15,673 nt of DNA from Desulfurobacterium sp. GTDB lineage: Bacteria; Aquificota; Aquificia; Desulfurobacteriales; Desulfurobacteriaceae. The translations under genes and the position numbers were made by a program. Shown here piece by piece: positions 5,742 through 13,660 of this stretch. Positions within the stretch are counted from its first letter, which is position 1. Each line of letters opens with the position of its first letter. Location of the stretch: positions 1 through 15,673 of the forward strand of contig JALSLT010000052.1 of NCBI GenBank assembly GCA_026988135.1, written 5' to 3'. Below the pieces are notes generated by a model, which was not told the DNA's origin, searched no databases, and saw nothing but the letters and a program-made list of their open reading frames with translations.

Positions 5742-7913
5742 ATGAGACACGCAGCATCTGAAGAACAGGAATTGCAAAAATTAACGGATAAACTACTTAA
5801 AAAAATAGAGAAGAAAAACCTCATAGATAAACTGCCCCTGGAACAGGCTAAAATTTTTGCGGAAGATTTACGAAAAGCTATCAGATATCATGACTATAAG
5901 TACTATGTGGAAGCAAATCCCGTTATTTCCGATTATCAGTATGACCAATTGTTTCACGCTCTTGAAAAAACTGAAAAGAGATTCCCGGGATTAGTAACTC
6001 CTGACTCTCCAACACAGAGAATCGCCCCGGCTTTCACCGGAGATTTCCAAAAAGTTAAACATCTTTCGGAAATGAGCTCTCTTGAAAACACCTATTCTCC
6101 AGAAGATTTAAAAGAGTGGGACAGGAAAGTAAGAAAAGTCCTTGGAATAGAAAAAGTTGAGTATGTGGTGGACCCGAAATTTGACGGAGCAAGCATTGAG
6201 CTTGTATATGAAAACGACACATTCATAAGAGGCGCAACCAGGGGAGACGGTATTATAGGAGAGAATGTTACTTTCAATGTTAAAACCATAAAACCGATTC
6301 CCCTGAATGCCCCTTTCTCAAAATACGGCATCAATGTTATCTCTATTCGCGGTGAAGTGATAATGCCAAGGTCTGTTTTTAAAAAATTGAACAAAGAAAG
6401 AGAACAAGCAGGACTGCCTCTTTTTGCAAACCCAAGAAATGCAGCAGCCGGCACAATGCGCCTAAAATACCCACAGGAAGTAGCCAAAAGAAACCTTGAC
6501 TGCTACACCTACTTTATTCTATACAGTGAACCGAAAAAACTGTGCAAAGATATTAAAACCCACTGGGAAGCTTTAAACATCTTGAGAGATTGCGGTTTTA
6601 AGGTATCTCCCTTAAGTAAAGTTTGCAACGGAATAGAAGAGGTAATTGACTACATAATGAAATGTCAGGAGGAAAGGGAATCCTGGGATTTTGAAGCTGA
6701 TGGAATGGTGGTTAATGTTAACGATACATGCGCATGGGAGAAACTTGGAGAAACTCTCCATCACCCAAGATGGGCAGTAGCATATAAATTCCCGGCAAAA
6801 CAGGCTGTAACAAAGCTTATAGATGTTATCTGGCAGGTGGGCAGGACAGGAGCTTTAACCCCTGTTGCCGTACTTGAACCTGTTGAAGTAGGTGGAGTGG
6901 TTGTATCAAGAGCTTCCCTTTTTAATCCCGATGAGATAAAAAGAAAGGACATAAAAATTGGTGATTATGTTCTTGTTGAAAGAGCAGGAGAAACCATTCC
7001 CTACATAGTGGCACCAGTAAAAGAGAGAAGAACCGGAGAAGAGAAACCGGTAAATATGCCAAAAAAGTGCCCTGAATGCGGTTCTCCAATAGTTCACGAA
7101 CTTGATGAAGCAGTACCTCGATGTCCGAACATCAACTGTCCCGCTCAACTAAAAGAACACCTGGTTTACTGGGGAAAAACTCTTGATATCAAAGGACTTG
7201 GCGAGTCAACAGCCAATCTCCTCACAAATGAAGGTTTTATAAGAAGTATTGCCGACCTTTACACAATAAATAGAGATAAACTTCTTGAACTTCCCGGTTG
7301 GAAAGATAAAAAGGTTAGTAACCTTCTTGCACAGATTGAAAAGTCAACGGATGCAGAATTTTATAAAAAACTTACGGCTCTTGGAATCAGACATGTCGGA
7401 GAAAAAACGGCAATGCTTCTTGCGGAACAGTTTAAAAACCTAGACGAATTGATAAGCGCTCCGTTCGAAAAACTCGCATCTATTCCGGGAATAGGACCAA
7501 TCACGGCAACAAGCATTAAAAACTTTTTCAAAGCCGAAAAAAACATCGAAATGATAAACAAACTTAAAGAAGTAGGCTTTAAGTTTGAAAGAACGGAAGA
7601 AGAGGAGAAAGAGAAAGAACTGCCGAAACCTCTTGTAGGATATAGCGTCGTATTTACCGGAGAACTTGAGGATTTCACAAGAAAAGAAGCACAAAAAATC
7701 ATAGAACTTTTAGGCGGAAATCCTACAAATTCGGTAACCGGAAAAACGTCATTCGTAGTTGCAGGTGAAAATCCCGGCTCAAAACTTGCAAAAGCCGAAA
7801 AACTTGGGATAAAACAAATGAACGAACGGGAATTTATAGAATTCATAAAACAGTTTGCAAAGCAAAATCCTGAAGTAAAAAAACTCCTTGAAGAGAAAGG
7901 GATAAAAGCATGA
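5742..7913 (+). CDS. ligA: NAD-dependent DNA ligase LigA
   Basis: The start is ATG at 5742 with GGAGG at 5733-5737; the product has 723 residues against ~670 typically, the excess being at the N-terminus. LigA seals nicks in replication and repair using NAD+. Seen in order: Ia domain with YHDYKYYV (49-56), the adenylation motif K146-F-D-G149, NPRNAAAG (230-237), the WAVAYKFPA block (344-352), the OB fold (~355-430), a four-cysteine zinc finger (C443, C446, C461, C466), helix-hairpin-helix repeats (~480-600) and a C-terminal BRCT domain (~630-705). The block normally reading PMLSL after the Ia histidine reads EMSSL here (110-114), and KFDGAS resembles epsilonproteobacterial LigA wording. Its stop overlaps the mnmE start as ATGA. 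Confidence 0.97.
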   Translation: MRHAASEEQELQKLTDKLLKKIEKKNLIDKLPLEQAKIFAEDLRKAIRYHDYKYYVEANPVISDYQYDQLFHALEKTEKRFPGLVTPDSPTQRIAPAFTGDFQKVKHLSEMSSLENTYSPEDLKEWDRKVRKVLGIEKVEYVVDPKFDGASIELVYENDTFIRGATRGDGIIGENVTFNVKTIKPIPLNAPFSKYGINVISIRGEVIMPRSVFKKLNKEREQAGLPLFANPRNAAAGTMRLKYPQEVAKRNLDCYTYFILYSEPKKLCKDIKTHWEALNILRDCGFKVSPLSKVCNGIEEVIDYIMKCQEERESWDFEADGMVVNVNDTCAWEKLGETLHHPRWAVAYKFPAKQAVTKLIDVIWQVGRTGALTPVAVLEPVEVGGVVVSRASLFNPDEIKRKDIKIGDYVLVERAGETIPYIVAPVKERRTGEEKPVNMPKKCPECGSPIVHELDEAVPRCPNINCPAQLKEHLVYWGKTLDIKGLGESTANLLTNEGFIRSIADLYTINRDKLLELPGWKDKKVSNLLAQIEKSTDAEFYKKLTALGIRHVGEKTAMLLAEQFKNLDELISAPFEKLASIPGIGPITATSIKNFFKAEKNIEMINKLKEVGFKFERTEEEEKEKELPKPLVGYSVVFTGELEDFTRKEAQKIIELLGGNPTNSVTGKTSFVVAGENPGSKLAKAEKLGIKQMNEREFIEFIKQFAKQNPEVKKLLEEKGIKA

Positions 7914-9298
7914 AAGACCACCTGTGTGAAGACACAATAGCAGCGATAAGTACACCACTATCAAAAGGAGCTATCGGAATCGTTAGAATTTCCGGAAAGG
8001 AAGCCCTTTCCATCCTTAAAAAAATTTTCAGAACAAAAAGCAGAAAACAAAAAGAAAGTTTTGAAAATAGAAAGATGACTTACGGCATTATTGCTGATAA
8101 AAACGGTGAGGAGATAGACGAAGTCCTTGCCGTTTACATGAAAGGACCGAAAACCTTTACCGGTGAAGATATAGTGGAGATTCACTCCCACGGCGGAATC
8201 TACGTTGTAAGAAAAATCCTGAGAACAGTTCTTTCCTGCGGAGCTCGCCTTGCAGAACCGGGAGAATTTACAAAAAGAGCTTTCATAAACGGTCGAATTG
8301 ACCTTGTCCAGGCAGAAGGGATAAACGAGATAATAGATGCTGAAAGCGAGCTATCACTAAAAGTTGCGGTTAATCATCTTAAAGGAACTTTAAGCAGCAA
8401 AATAGAATCCATAAGAGACAAACTTTTTCACTTAAAAGCTTTCATAGAAGCAGCAGTTGACTTTCCGGAAGAGGAAATTGAAATCATTAAAACAGGAAAA
8501 GTAAAAGAAGAAATTGAAAAAACAGCCAGAGAGATAGAAAAGCTCCTTGAAACATACGAAGACGGCAGAATTATCCGTGAAGGAATAAAGATAGCCATAG
8601 CAGGAAGGCCTAATGTCGGCAAATCTTCCCTCCTTAACGCCCTCTTGAAAGAAGAAAGAGCAATTGTCACAGACATTCCGGGAACAACAAGAGATATAAT
8701 AGAAGAAACAATAACCTTAAAAGGAATTCCGATCCGCCTGATAGACACTGCCGGGATAAGAGAATCTAAAGATACAGTTGAAAAAATCGGTATAGAAAAA
8801 ACGAAGGAAAAACTCAAAGAAGCTGATATTATTCTCTTTGTTATAGACGGTTCTGCTGGCTTTACAGAAAAGGACAGAGAAATTTACAACTATCTGAAAA
8901 ACAATCCGAACCTTATACTTATTATAAACAAGAAAGACCAGGGAATAAAAGCCCAATGCAAAGACTACAAAGCCACGTGCATAGAAGTAAGTGCAAAAAC
9001 AGGTGAAAATATAGAAAAACTCTCGGAAACAATAATGAAAAAACTTCTCCTTGAGCCGGAAACCCTTTTTAAAGAAGCTGAAACGATAATAACAAGCGAA
9101 AGGCACAAAAATCTACTTGAAAAAACGCTTAAAAATCTTCAAAACATAAAGGCAAGTATAGACTCAGAAATAGAATCACCGGAATTTCTGGCACTTGACC
9201 TTGACGAAGCCCTTGACGCTCTTGGCGAAATAGTCGGCAAAAAAAGCATTGAAGATATGCTTGACATCATATTTTCAACATTCTGTATCGGAAAGTAA
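7910..9298 (+). CDS. mnmE: tRNA uridine-5-carboxymethylaminomethyl modification GTPase MnmE
   Basis: This full-length 462-residue MnmE works with MnmG to modify U34 of certain tRNAs. The N-terminal tetrahydrofolate-binding domain (1-118) includes DTIAAISTP and HSHGG; a helical region follows (including AFINGRIDLVQAE); and the embedded G domain (~222-375) carries G1 GRPNVGKSS (232-240), G2 GTTRD, G3 DTAG (279-282), G4 NKKD (340-343) and G5 SAK (361-363). The C-terminus ends FCIGK with the conserved Cys459. All GTPase and C-terminal functional residues are intact. The ATG overlaps the ligA stop (ATGA), so translation is coupled. MnmG is not in the window. A GC-rich hairpin begins 8 bases after the stop. 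Confidence 0.97.
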   Translation: MKDHLCEDTIAAISTPLSKGAIGIVRISGKEALSILKKIFRTKSRKQKESFENRKMTYGIIADKNGEEIDEVLAVYMKGPKTFTGEDIVEIHSHGGIYVVRKILRTVLSCGARLAEPGEFTKRAFINGRIDLVQAEGINEIIDAESELSLKVAVNHLKGTLSSKIESIRDKLFHLKAFIEAAVDFPEEEIEIIKTGKVKEEIEKTAREIEKLLETYEDGRIIREGIKIAIAGRPNVGKSSLLNALLKEERAIVTDIPGTTRDIIEETITLKGIPIRLIDTAGIRESKDTVEKIGIEKTKEKLKEADIILFVIDGSAGFTEKDREIYNYLKNNPNLILIINKKDQGIKAQCKDYKATCIEVSAKTGENIEKLSETIMKKLLLEPETLFKEAETIITSERHKNLLEKTLKNLQNIKASIDSEIESPEFLALDLDEALDALGEIVGKKSIEDMLDIIFSTFCIGK

Positions 9299-9305
9299 TT
9301 TAAAT

Positions 9306-9326
9306 GGGGCACCCATAAAGTGCCCC
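9306..9326 (+). terminator. hairpin just after mnmE, possible terminator without a clear U-tract
   Basis: GGGGCAC (9306-9312) pairs perfectly with GTGCCCC (9320-9326) around a 7-base loop, starting 8 bases after the mnmE stop. The downstream sequence TGTAAAATAT lacks a proper run of T, so this may be a weak terminator or a 3' stabilising hairpin. Confidence 0.45.
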
Positions 9327-9405
9327 TGTAAAATATCTATTCTCCTGAACTGAAAGCAGACACATTAAAAATTAAAAATCCATTCCAAAATCCCACCTCC
9401 CTCCA

Positions 9406-9425
9406 AAAAGTAATAGCTTACTTTT
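9406..9425 (-). terminator. AT-rich hairpin, possible terminator of the minus-strand operon
   Basis: AAAAGTAA (9406-9413) and TTACTTTT (9418-9425) form an 8-base stem with a 4-base loop. On the minus strand the 3' arm ends in a short T run. It lies about 190 bases beyond the HEPN stop. The stem is weak because it is AT-rich. Confidence 0.3.
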
Positions 9426-9615
9426 AAAATAATAAACTTTTTATTTAAAAACCAGGAGAGAGACAATTTTTATACAAACTTTAAAATTGACTTTCAAGAA
9501 CTCTTACTCCCAGAAGTTCCAGAAAACAAGCCCCCTGCAAAACTAATAATTTTAAGATAAAAGTCATTAAACATAAGATTTTGAGGGAAATTTTTATAGT
9601 TTCAGCTTTTAATTT

Positions 9616-10116
9616 CTATTGTATGCTCATTCCCCAGAGAACACTCCATTGTTCCATCTTACGCAAAATATCGTTCACTTTCAATTTATTCAATTTATAT
9701 AATTGAGATTTTGGAACACCAATAATCTTTCCACAATCTAAAAGAATTTCCAGACAAACATCTCTCAGTTCAATCATTTCAGGCAATTTCTTATACCCTT
9801 CAAATATATATTCAAACATTTTCTTCTCATAATAAGTGTTCAGTAACCTAATCAAATCCCTTTTATCATAAAACTCTCTTTTATTATCTTTATACACATG
9901 GTCTATAAGCTTTAATAGATTATGCCCAAAATCTTTTTTCAAGTTTTTTTCAGATTCCCCTCTAAAGACAAGCACTGATTTTAAAGCCAACTCGATAGAG
10001 TGTCCATACAAATAATATTTAACCACATTTAAATCATCTTTTATGCTTTCGGCCCCTTCAAAAAATTCCTTAGCGTATCTCCACAATCCTATATGGTATT
10101 TTCTAAAAGAACACAC
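9616..10116 (-). CDS. HEPN-domain protein, function unknown
   Basis: The start is set at GTG 10116, 14 bases inside the end of the epimerase gene, with AAGAGGGG 4 bases upstream; a GTG at 10182 would keep the frame but lies deep in the epimerase. The product is 166 residues, mostly helical. Residues ~13-75 look like a HEPN helical domain: YAKEFFEGAESI, then YLYGHSIELALKSVL (36-49) and GHNLLKLID (64-72). The strict RX4-6H motif of HEPN RNases is not obvious. Standalone HEPN proteins are often half of a toxin-antitoxin pair with a nucleotidyltransferase, but none is adjacent. Base composition is visibly more AT-rich than the neighbours, suggesting later acquisition. No function can be assigned beyond the fold. 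Confidence 0.65.
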   Translation of the reverse strand: MCSFRKYHIGLWRYAKEFFEGAESIKDDLNVVKYYLYGHSIELALKSVLVFRGESEKNLKKDFGHNLLKLIDHVYKDNKREFYDKRDLIRLLNTYYEKKMFEYIFEGYKKLPEMIELRDVCLEILLDCGKIIGVPKSQLYKLNKLKVNDILRKMEQWSVLWGMSIQ

Positions 10117-11032
10117 GTAACCCCTCTTCAACAGAAAACTGAGGGGAAAAGCCAAGCTCTTTAAGCATTGAAATATCCGCACAGGAGTGTTTTATATCCC
10201 CTTTCCTTGGAGGAGCAAACTTAACTGGCGGAATTTTCCCCGTTATATTTTCAATGTACTCTAAAAGGTCAAGAAGGGATGTTTCTTTTCCTGTACCTGT
10301 GTTAAAAACTTTCCCGTAAGCGGTTTTACTTTTCTCAACAAGCAAAAGTGCCTTTACAACATCTTTCACATATACAAAATCCCTCGTCTGCTTTCCATCT
10401 CCAAAGATTGTTATCTCAACATCCTCTCCGTTTAAAAATCGCAAAGCCCTATCAACAAAAATTGAAATCACCCCGGAATAAGGAGAAGAAGGATCCTGCC
10501 TTTGACCAAAAACGTTGAAAAATCTGAGAGCACTTGTTTTTAAACCGTATAAAGCAAAAGCGTTTAAAACATACCTTTCGGAAGCATACTTATCAACGGC
10601 ATACGGAGTTTGCGGTTTAACAGGGTCATTTTCCTTTTTGGGAAGCCCGGGTAAATCCCCATAAACAGCAGCAGAAGAAGCAAATATGAAACGGGAAACA
10701 GAAAACTTTACGCAGCAATCAAGAAGATACATCGTCCCATCAAAGTTTGCTCTGTGAGTTTCTTCCGGATTTTCAACACTTTTTGCAACAGAAGCAACAG
10801 CCGCAAGGTGAAAAACGGTGTCAAAGTCAAAAGAACCAAACAGGTTAACCACTTTCTCTTTTTTTCCAACATCCCCTTTTAAAACTGTCAATCTGGTATC
10901 TTTGGGGAGATTTTCCATTTTACCGGTGGAAAAATTATCAAAAACAACGACCTCCCTTCCATCTTCAAGAAGAGATTCTACAAGATGAGAACCTATAAAT
11001 CCTGCACCACCTGTAACAAGAACCTTCCCCAT
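10103..11032 (-). CDS. NAD-dependent UDP-sugar 4-epimerase (GalE/WbpP-like extended SDR)
   Basis: The product has 309 residues. The N-terminal Rossmann motif is GGAGFIG (8-14), DNFSTG follows (32-37), the catalytic Ser is in FASSAAVYG (117-125), and the YxxxK pair is Y144/K148 in YAVDKYASE. The RQDPSSPYSGVISIF block (178-192) is typical of bacterial and archaeal UDP-glucose/UDP-GlcNAc 4-epimerases. It probably interconverts UDP-hexoses for surface polysaccharide; the exact sugar is not readable. The start shares a base with the preceding USP stop (TAATG), implying coupling. The C-terminus stops at EEGLRVFF, a few residues earlier than homologues that usually continue with a helix after GL(R/K). 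The HEPN gene begins at that point. The fold should be intact. Confidence 0.9.
   Translation of the reverse strand: MGKVLVTGGAGFIGSHLVESLLEDGREVVVFDNFSTGKMENLPKDTRLTVLKGDVGKKEKVVNLFGSFDFDTVFHLAAVASVAKSVENPEETHRANFDGTMYLLDCCVKFSVSRFIFASSAAVYGDLPGLPKKENDPVKPQTPYAVDKYASERYVLNAFALYGLKTSALRFFNVFGQRQDPSSPYSGVISIFVDRALRFLNGEDVEITIFGDGKQTRDFVYVKDVVKALLLVEKSKTAYGKVFNTGTGKETSLLDLLEYIENITGKIPPVKFAPPRKGDIKHSCADISMLKELGFSPQFSVEEGLRVFF
10121..10128 (-). promoter_or_regulatory. Shine-Dalgarno-like AAGAGGGG within the galE 3' end
   Basis: This purine run lies in the last epimerase codons, 4 bases before the proposed HEPN GTG start at 10116. It is the only good ribosome site near the candidate starts, so it supports the shorter HEPN reading. 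Confidence 0.45.
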
Positions 11033-11505
11033 TATTCCCCCTTTTTAACAACAAGCACCGGCACTTTTGACTTCTCAATAACTTTATGGGAAACACTGCC
11101 TACAATAAGCTCGGTTAAAAAACTCTTTCCGTGAGCTCCGAGAACAACAATCTTAACTTTCTCATTTTCAGCTATATCAACAATTTTATCAGCAAAATCG
11201 GTTGCAGCTTTTAAGAAAAGTTTAACTTTCAATCCTTCTTTCACAAGCTCCTTTCTCACATCTTCAGCCATATCTATAAGCTCACGAATCTGCCTCGCTT
11301 CATTTTCAGGAAGCTCAAACATCAACTCGGTTTTTTTCTCTATTAAATCAAGTCCTTCCGGTAAACCTGTCAGTTTTGCATCAACAATATGAACAACGAC
11401 AACCTCTTCCACTCCAGCATTTTTAAGTTTTTTAACGTAACCAAGAGCCACTTCCGCAAGAGGTGAAAAATCTGTAGCATATAAAACCTTTTTAAACACC
11501 GGCAT
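11032..11505 (-). CDS. universal stress protein, ATP-binding type (second of tandem pair)
   Basis: The start is ATG 11505 with GGGGGAG about 5 bases upstream; the frame continues upstream to 11604, but that part overlaps the previous gene and lacks a ribosome site. The product has 157 residues of a single USP domain: YATDFSPLA near the N-terminus and the nucleotide loop G123-x2-G126-x9-G136-S137 near the C-terminus, which is the ATP-binding form. Universal stress proteins help survival under starvation and other stress by largely undefined means. It closely resembles the gene just upstream. Its stop overlaps the epimerase ATG as TAATG. The basic and acidic helices after residue 60 differ most from the paralogue, so partners may differ. 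Confidence 0.93.
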   Translation of the reverse strand: MPVFKKVLYATDFSPLAEVALGYVKKLKNAGVEEVVVVHIVDAKLTGLPEGLDLIEKKTELMFELPENEARQIRELIDMAEDVRKELVKEGLKVKLFLKAATDFADKIVDIAENEKVKIVVLGAHGKSFLTELIVGSVSHKVIEKSKVPVLVVKKGE

Positions 11506-11533
11506 AATTCTCCCCCGCCAAAAAATTTTCAAA

Positions 11534-12004
11534 TCAATCTGTTTTTTTAATAAGCAGTACCGGACATTTTGCTTTTCTAACAACATCGAGAGAGACACTT
11601 CCAAGGATAAGCTCTTTAAGAAATCCTTTTCCGTGAGCTCCTATAACAATAACATCAATTCTTTCCGCTTCAGCCATATCCACAATAGTTTCAGCGGTAT
11701 TAGAACCTGTAATCACCTTTAAAACAACATCAACACCAAGCTCTTCTATCTTTTCTTTTATAGCTTCCGCCCTTTCAAACACACTATAAAGATACTCCCT
11801 ATCCGCACTCTCAAGAGCTTCAACGGTAGTTTTGTTCTCTCGTAGGTCAAGCCCATTTGGCAAAGTTACGGAAAGCTCGTTAACAACATGAACAACAATA
11901 ACCGACTCCATACCGGCATTTTTAAGTTTTTTCACAAACTGTAAAGCATACCCGGCAAGTGGCGAAAAATCCGTTGAATAGATAACTTTCTTGAAAAGCG
12001 GCAT
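11534..12004 (-). CDS. universal stress protein, ATP-binding type (first of tandem pair)
   Basis: This 156-residue single USP domain starts at ATG 12004 behind GGGGGAG. YSTDFSPLA (9-17) gives the conserved Asp12 for adenine binding, and G122-x2-G125-x9-G135-S136 is the phosphate loop, so ATP binding is expected. By my count 30 of the first 42 residues are identical to the downstream copy, and the glycine loops are nearly the same, which shows a local duplication. The gene starts 11 bases after the stop of the PP-loop gene and ends 28 bases before the second copy, so all belong to one minus-strand operon. No signal peptide or membrane segment is visible; it should be cytoplasmic. Confidence 0.94.
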   Translation of the reverse strand: MPLFKKVIYSTDFSPLAGYALQFVKKLKNAGMESVIVVHVVNELSVTLPNGLDLRENKTTVEALESADREYLYSVFERAEAIKEKIEELGVDVVLKVITGSNTAETIVDMAEAERIDVIVIGAHGKGFLKELILGSVSLDVVRKAKCPVLLIKKTD

Positions 12005-12015
12005 CTCTCCCCCCT

Positions 12016-12987
12016 TTAATTTATTCTAAATCTCTCAATATCACTACTCGGCTTAACCTCTAACTTCTCTTTTTTTCCGTCAGCTCTTTCAATAATCACT
12101 GCAACAACATCTCTATCTTTTCCCTTTGAATATCGAGCCACTATCTCGGCACACTTTAAAATAACTCCGGTTTCATCTTCCCATCTTAAAATAGCGGAAG
12201 GACCTGGCACACTTTCAGTATATAATAAAATTTCATCTCCCTCAAACATCTTTTCCAGCTTTTCATTCTCCGCTCTATCTTTTCCTACAACGAGTTTTGC
12301 CTCTCCTATCCTAAAGTGTCTTCCTATCTTTAGCAGTTCCGCATCTTTAACGGTTAACTGATTATTTTCTATAAGATCTTTAACTTTTGGCACATAAGAA
12401 GACTCCGTTAAAAGACAACCTCCGGCAGGAGTCGGAAGATTTTCAATATCGATTGAAAGCTCTTTTATTATCTTTGGATACTGCTTCCTTGACCTTCCTT
12501 TTATATCGAGAAAACAATCTATATCAACAATCCCTTCCTCTTCGTAAACGGTTTTAGGAAGAACTTTCGCCGAAAGAGGACGAAAAACCCGCCTTTCAAG
12601 ACCCGCTATCTTTTCTATTTTTTTCAGAGAAACACCTCTTTGAGACATAGGTCGCTGCCCAAGAACCTCACCTGTAGCAATAATGTTTTCACCTGCTATA
12701 CCTTTAAGTTTTTTAAGCATCAAAGCTTTACAATCTATGCAAGGATTAATATTTTTCCCGTAACCGTTAGGAGGATTTTTCAATACGGGAAGAAAATCCT
12801 CGGTAATATCCGAAACTAAAAGCTCTATATCAAGAGCCTTAGCGAGATGCTCCAGCTCTTCTTTCTCTTTTCCGAAAAACGGTGTTCTAAAATGGACTCC
12901 GATAACATTAAAGCCAAAATTCCTGAGAAGTTTAACGGCAATTATACTGTCAAGTCCTCCTGAAAATAGAATAAACGCTTTTTCCAT
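12016..12987 (-). CDS. PP-loop ATP pyrophosphatase (MnmA/ThiI-like) with NFACT-R-like C-terminus; probable tRNA thiolation-type enzyme
   Basis: I use ATG 12987 (323 residues), which has GAGGG close upstream; the GTG at 13002 lacks a ribosome site. The N-terminal adenylation domain has the PP-loop SGGLDS (9-14) and a C83-x2-C86 pair (NPCIDC). TGEVLGQRPMSQ (105-116) resembles the corresponding block in ThiI and 2-thiouridylases. Residues ~190-225 carry GGCLLTESSY and LLKIGRHFR, and ~226-323 resemble the small RNA-binding domain found in NFACT proteins (KLVVGKDRAENEKLEKM, SVPGPSAIL). Such enzymes adenylate a substrate, usually a tRNA base, before sulfur insertion. The substrate here is unknown, and relatives are often mislabelled as 2-thiouridylate methyltransferase. 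It heads the operon with the stress proteins, divergent from the hibernation factor. Confidence 0.8.
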   Translation of the reverse strand: MEKAFILFSGGLDSIIAVKLLRNFGFNVIGVHFRTPFFGKEKEELEHLAKALDIELLVSDITEDFLPVLKNPPNGYGKNINPCIDCKALMLKKLKGIAGENIIATGEVLGQRPMSQRGVSLKKIEKIAGLERRVFRPLSAKVLPKTVYEEEGIVDIDCFLDIKGRSRKQYPKIIKELSIDIENLPTPAGGCLLTESSYVPKVKDLIENNQLTVKDAELLKIGRHFRIGEAKLVVGKDRAENEKLEKMFEGDEILLYTESVPGPSAILRWEDETGVILKCAEIVARYSKGKDRDVVAVIIERADGKKEKLEVKPSSDIERFRIN

Positions 12988-13058
12988 CAGCCCTCTCTTC
13001 ACAAAGAATAAGTTTTGTAATACTTTAAATATAAGACACTAAAAAAGGAGGATGGGGT

Positions 13059-13613
13059 ATGACTACACTAAAACTCAACCTTATCGGCAAAGATCTCGAC
13101 CTGACAGAAGCTCTTAAATCCATAATCAATGAGAAGTTCGGGAAACTTGAAAAGTATCTTGGAAATGCAAAAGAGGAAGTCTTTGCGGATGTAATTATCT
13201 CAAAAGAAAAGTACAGAGCCTCTGTCGAGATAGTAATCTACAACGTCTTTGACCATACAGTCAGAATAAAAAAAGAAACCGACGACCTTTACACATCAAT
13301 AGATGAGGTCGCCGATGCAGCAGAAAAGCAACTAAGAAGACTAAAAGACAAAGTCCAAAGCAGAAGACCCAACAAAGAAGGGATAAGAGAATTCTCTTTA
13401 ATTGAAGAAGAAACTACGGAAACACCCATAAAAATAGTAGAAGTTGAGCCGGAACTTTATAAACCGATAACAGTAGAGGATGCGGCGGTGAAACTCCTGG
13501 GTTCAAATAGAGAATTTGTATTATTCTGTGATGCCAATACAAAAAAAGCAGCAGTTTTATACAAGAAAAAAGACGGGAATTTAGGATTAATCGAAATTCC
13601 GCTGTGTTCGTAA
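13059..13613 (+). CDS. hpf: ribosome hibernation promoting factor, long form (HPF/RaiA family)
   Basis: The product has 184 residues. The N-terminal S30AE domain (~1-100) has LNLIGKDLDLTEALKSIINEKFGKLEKY, an alternating strand region (EVFADVIISKEKYRASVEI) and the helix around YTSIDEVADAAEKQLRRLKDKVQ. A linker (~103-128) joins the C-terminal long-HPF domain (~130-182; KPITVEDAAVKLLGSNREFVLF). Long HPF alone dimerises 70S ribosomes into inactive 100S particles through that C-terminal domain. GGAGG sits about 8 bases before the ATG. It is divergent from the PP-loop/USP operon, which fits a shared stress or stationary-phase setting, though no clear promoter boxes are visible in the 71-base spacer. 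The next element downstream is the TPP riboswitch. Confidence 0.94.
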   Translation: MTTLKLNLIGKDLDLTEALKSIINEKFGKLEKYLGNAKEEVFADVIISKEKYRASVEIVIYNVFDHTVRIKKETDDLYTSIDEVADAAEKQLRRLKDKVQSRRPNKEGIREFSLIEEETTETPIKIVEVEPELYKPITVEDAAVKLLGSNREFVLFCDANTKKAAVLYKKKDGNLGLIEIPLCS

Positions 13614-13626
13614 ATACGTAAAAAAG

Positions 13627-13654
13627 TTGCAAAAAATCAAAGTGTCAATAAATT
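13627..13654 (+). promoter_or_regulatory. probable promoter of the thi4-thiC riboswitch transcript
   Basis: TTGCAA (13627-13632) could be a -35 box and TAAATT (13649-13654) a -10 box with 16 bases between. Transcription would then begin about 13661, exactly where the first riboswitch helix starts. The -10 match is only moderate, so position rather than sequence is the main support. Confidence 0.4.
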
Positions 13655-13660
13655 GAACAG

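Larger units (their letters stand above)
9299..9615. other. 317-base AT-rich spacer between mnmE and the HEPN gene
   Basis: The two genes flanking this spacer converge. It contains the hairpin at 9306-9326 and a second, AT-rich hairpin at 9406-9425. Short frames exist on both strands, but none has a ribosome site with a recognisable product. In particular I see no nucleotidyltransferase partner or remnant next to the HEPN gene. Confidence 0.5.

Noticed and set aside
7361..7921. 186-residue antisense frame within ligA
   Set aside because: Serine/phenylalanine-rich composition is typical of the reverse complement of an AT-rich, Lys/Glu-rich gene; no ribosome site or domain.
9540..9590. Possible 26-residue minus-strand peptide downstream of the HEPN gene (antitoxin candidate)
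   Set aside because: No clear ribosome site and no recognisable antitoxin features; too short to support.
10117..10182. Longer HEPN protein from GTG 10182
   Set aside because: The extra 22 residues are the out-of-frame reading of conserved epimerase codons, and no ribosome site precedes that GTG.
11506..11604. Longer form of the second stress protein
   Set aside because: The extension covers the end of the upstream paralogue and the spacer, and the domain starts at MPVFKKV behind GGGGGAG.
13015..13035. TTGTAA and TATAAG as a promoter for hpf
   Set aside because: The spacing of 9 bases is far too short for a sigma-70-type promoter.
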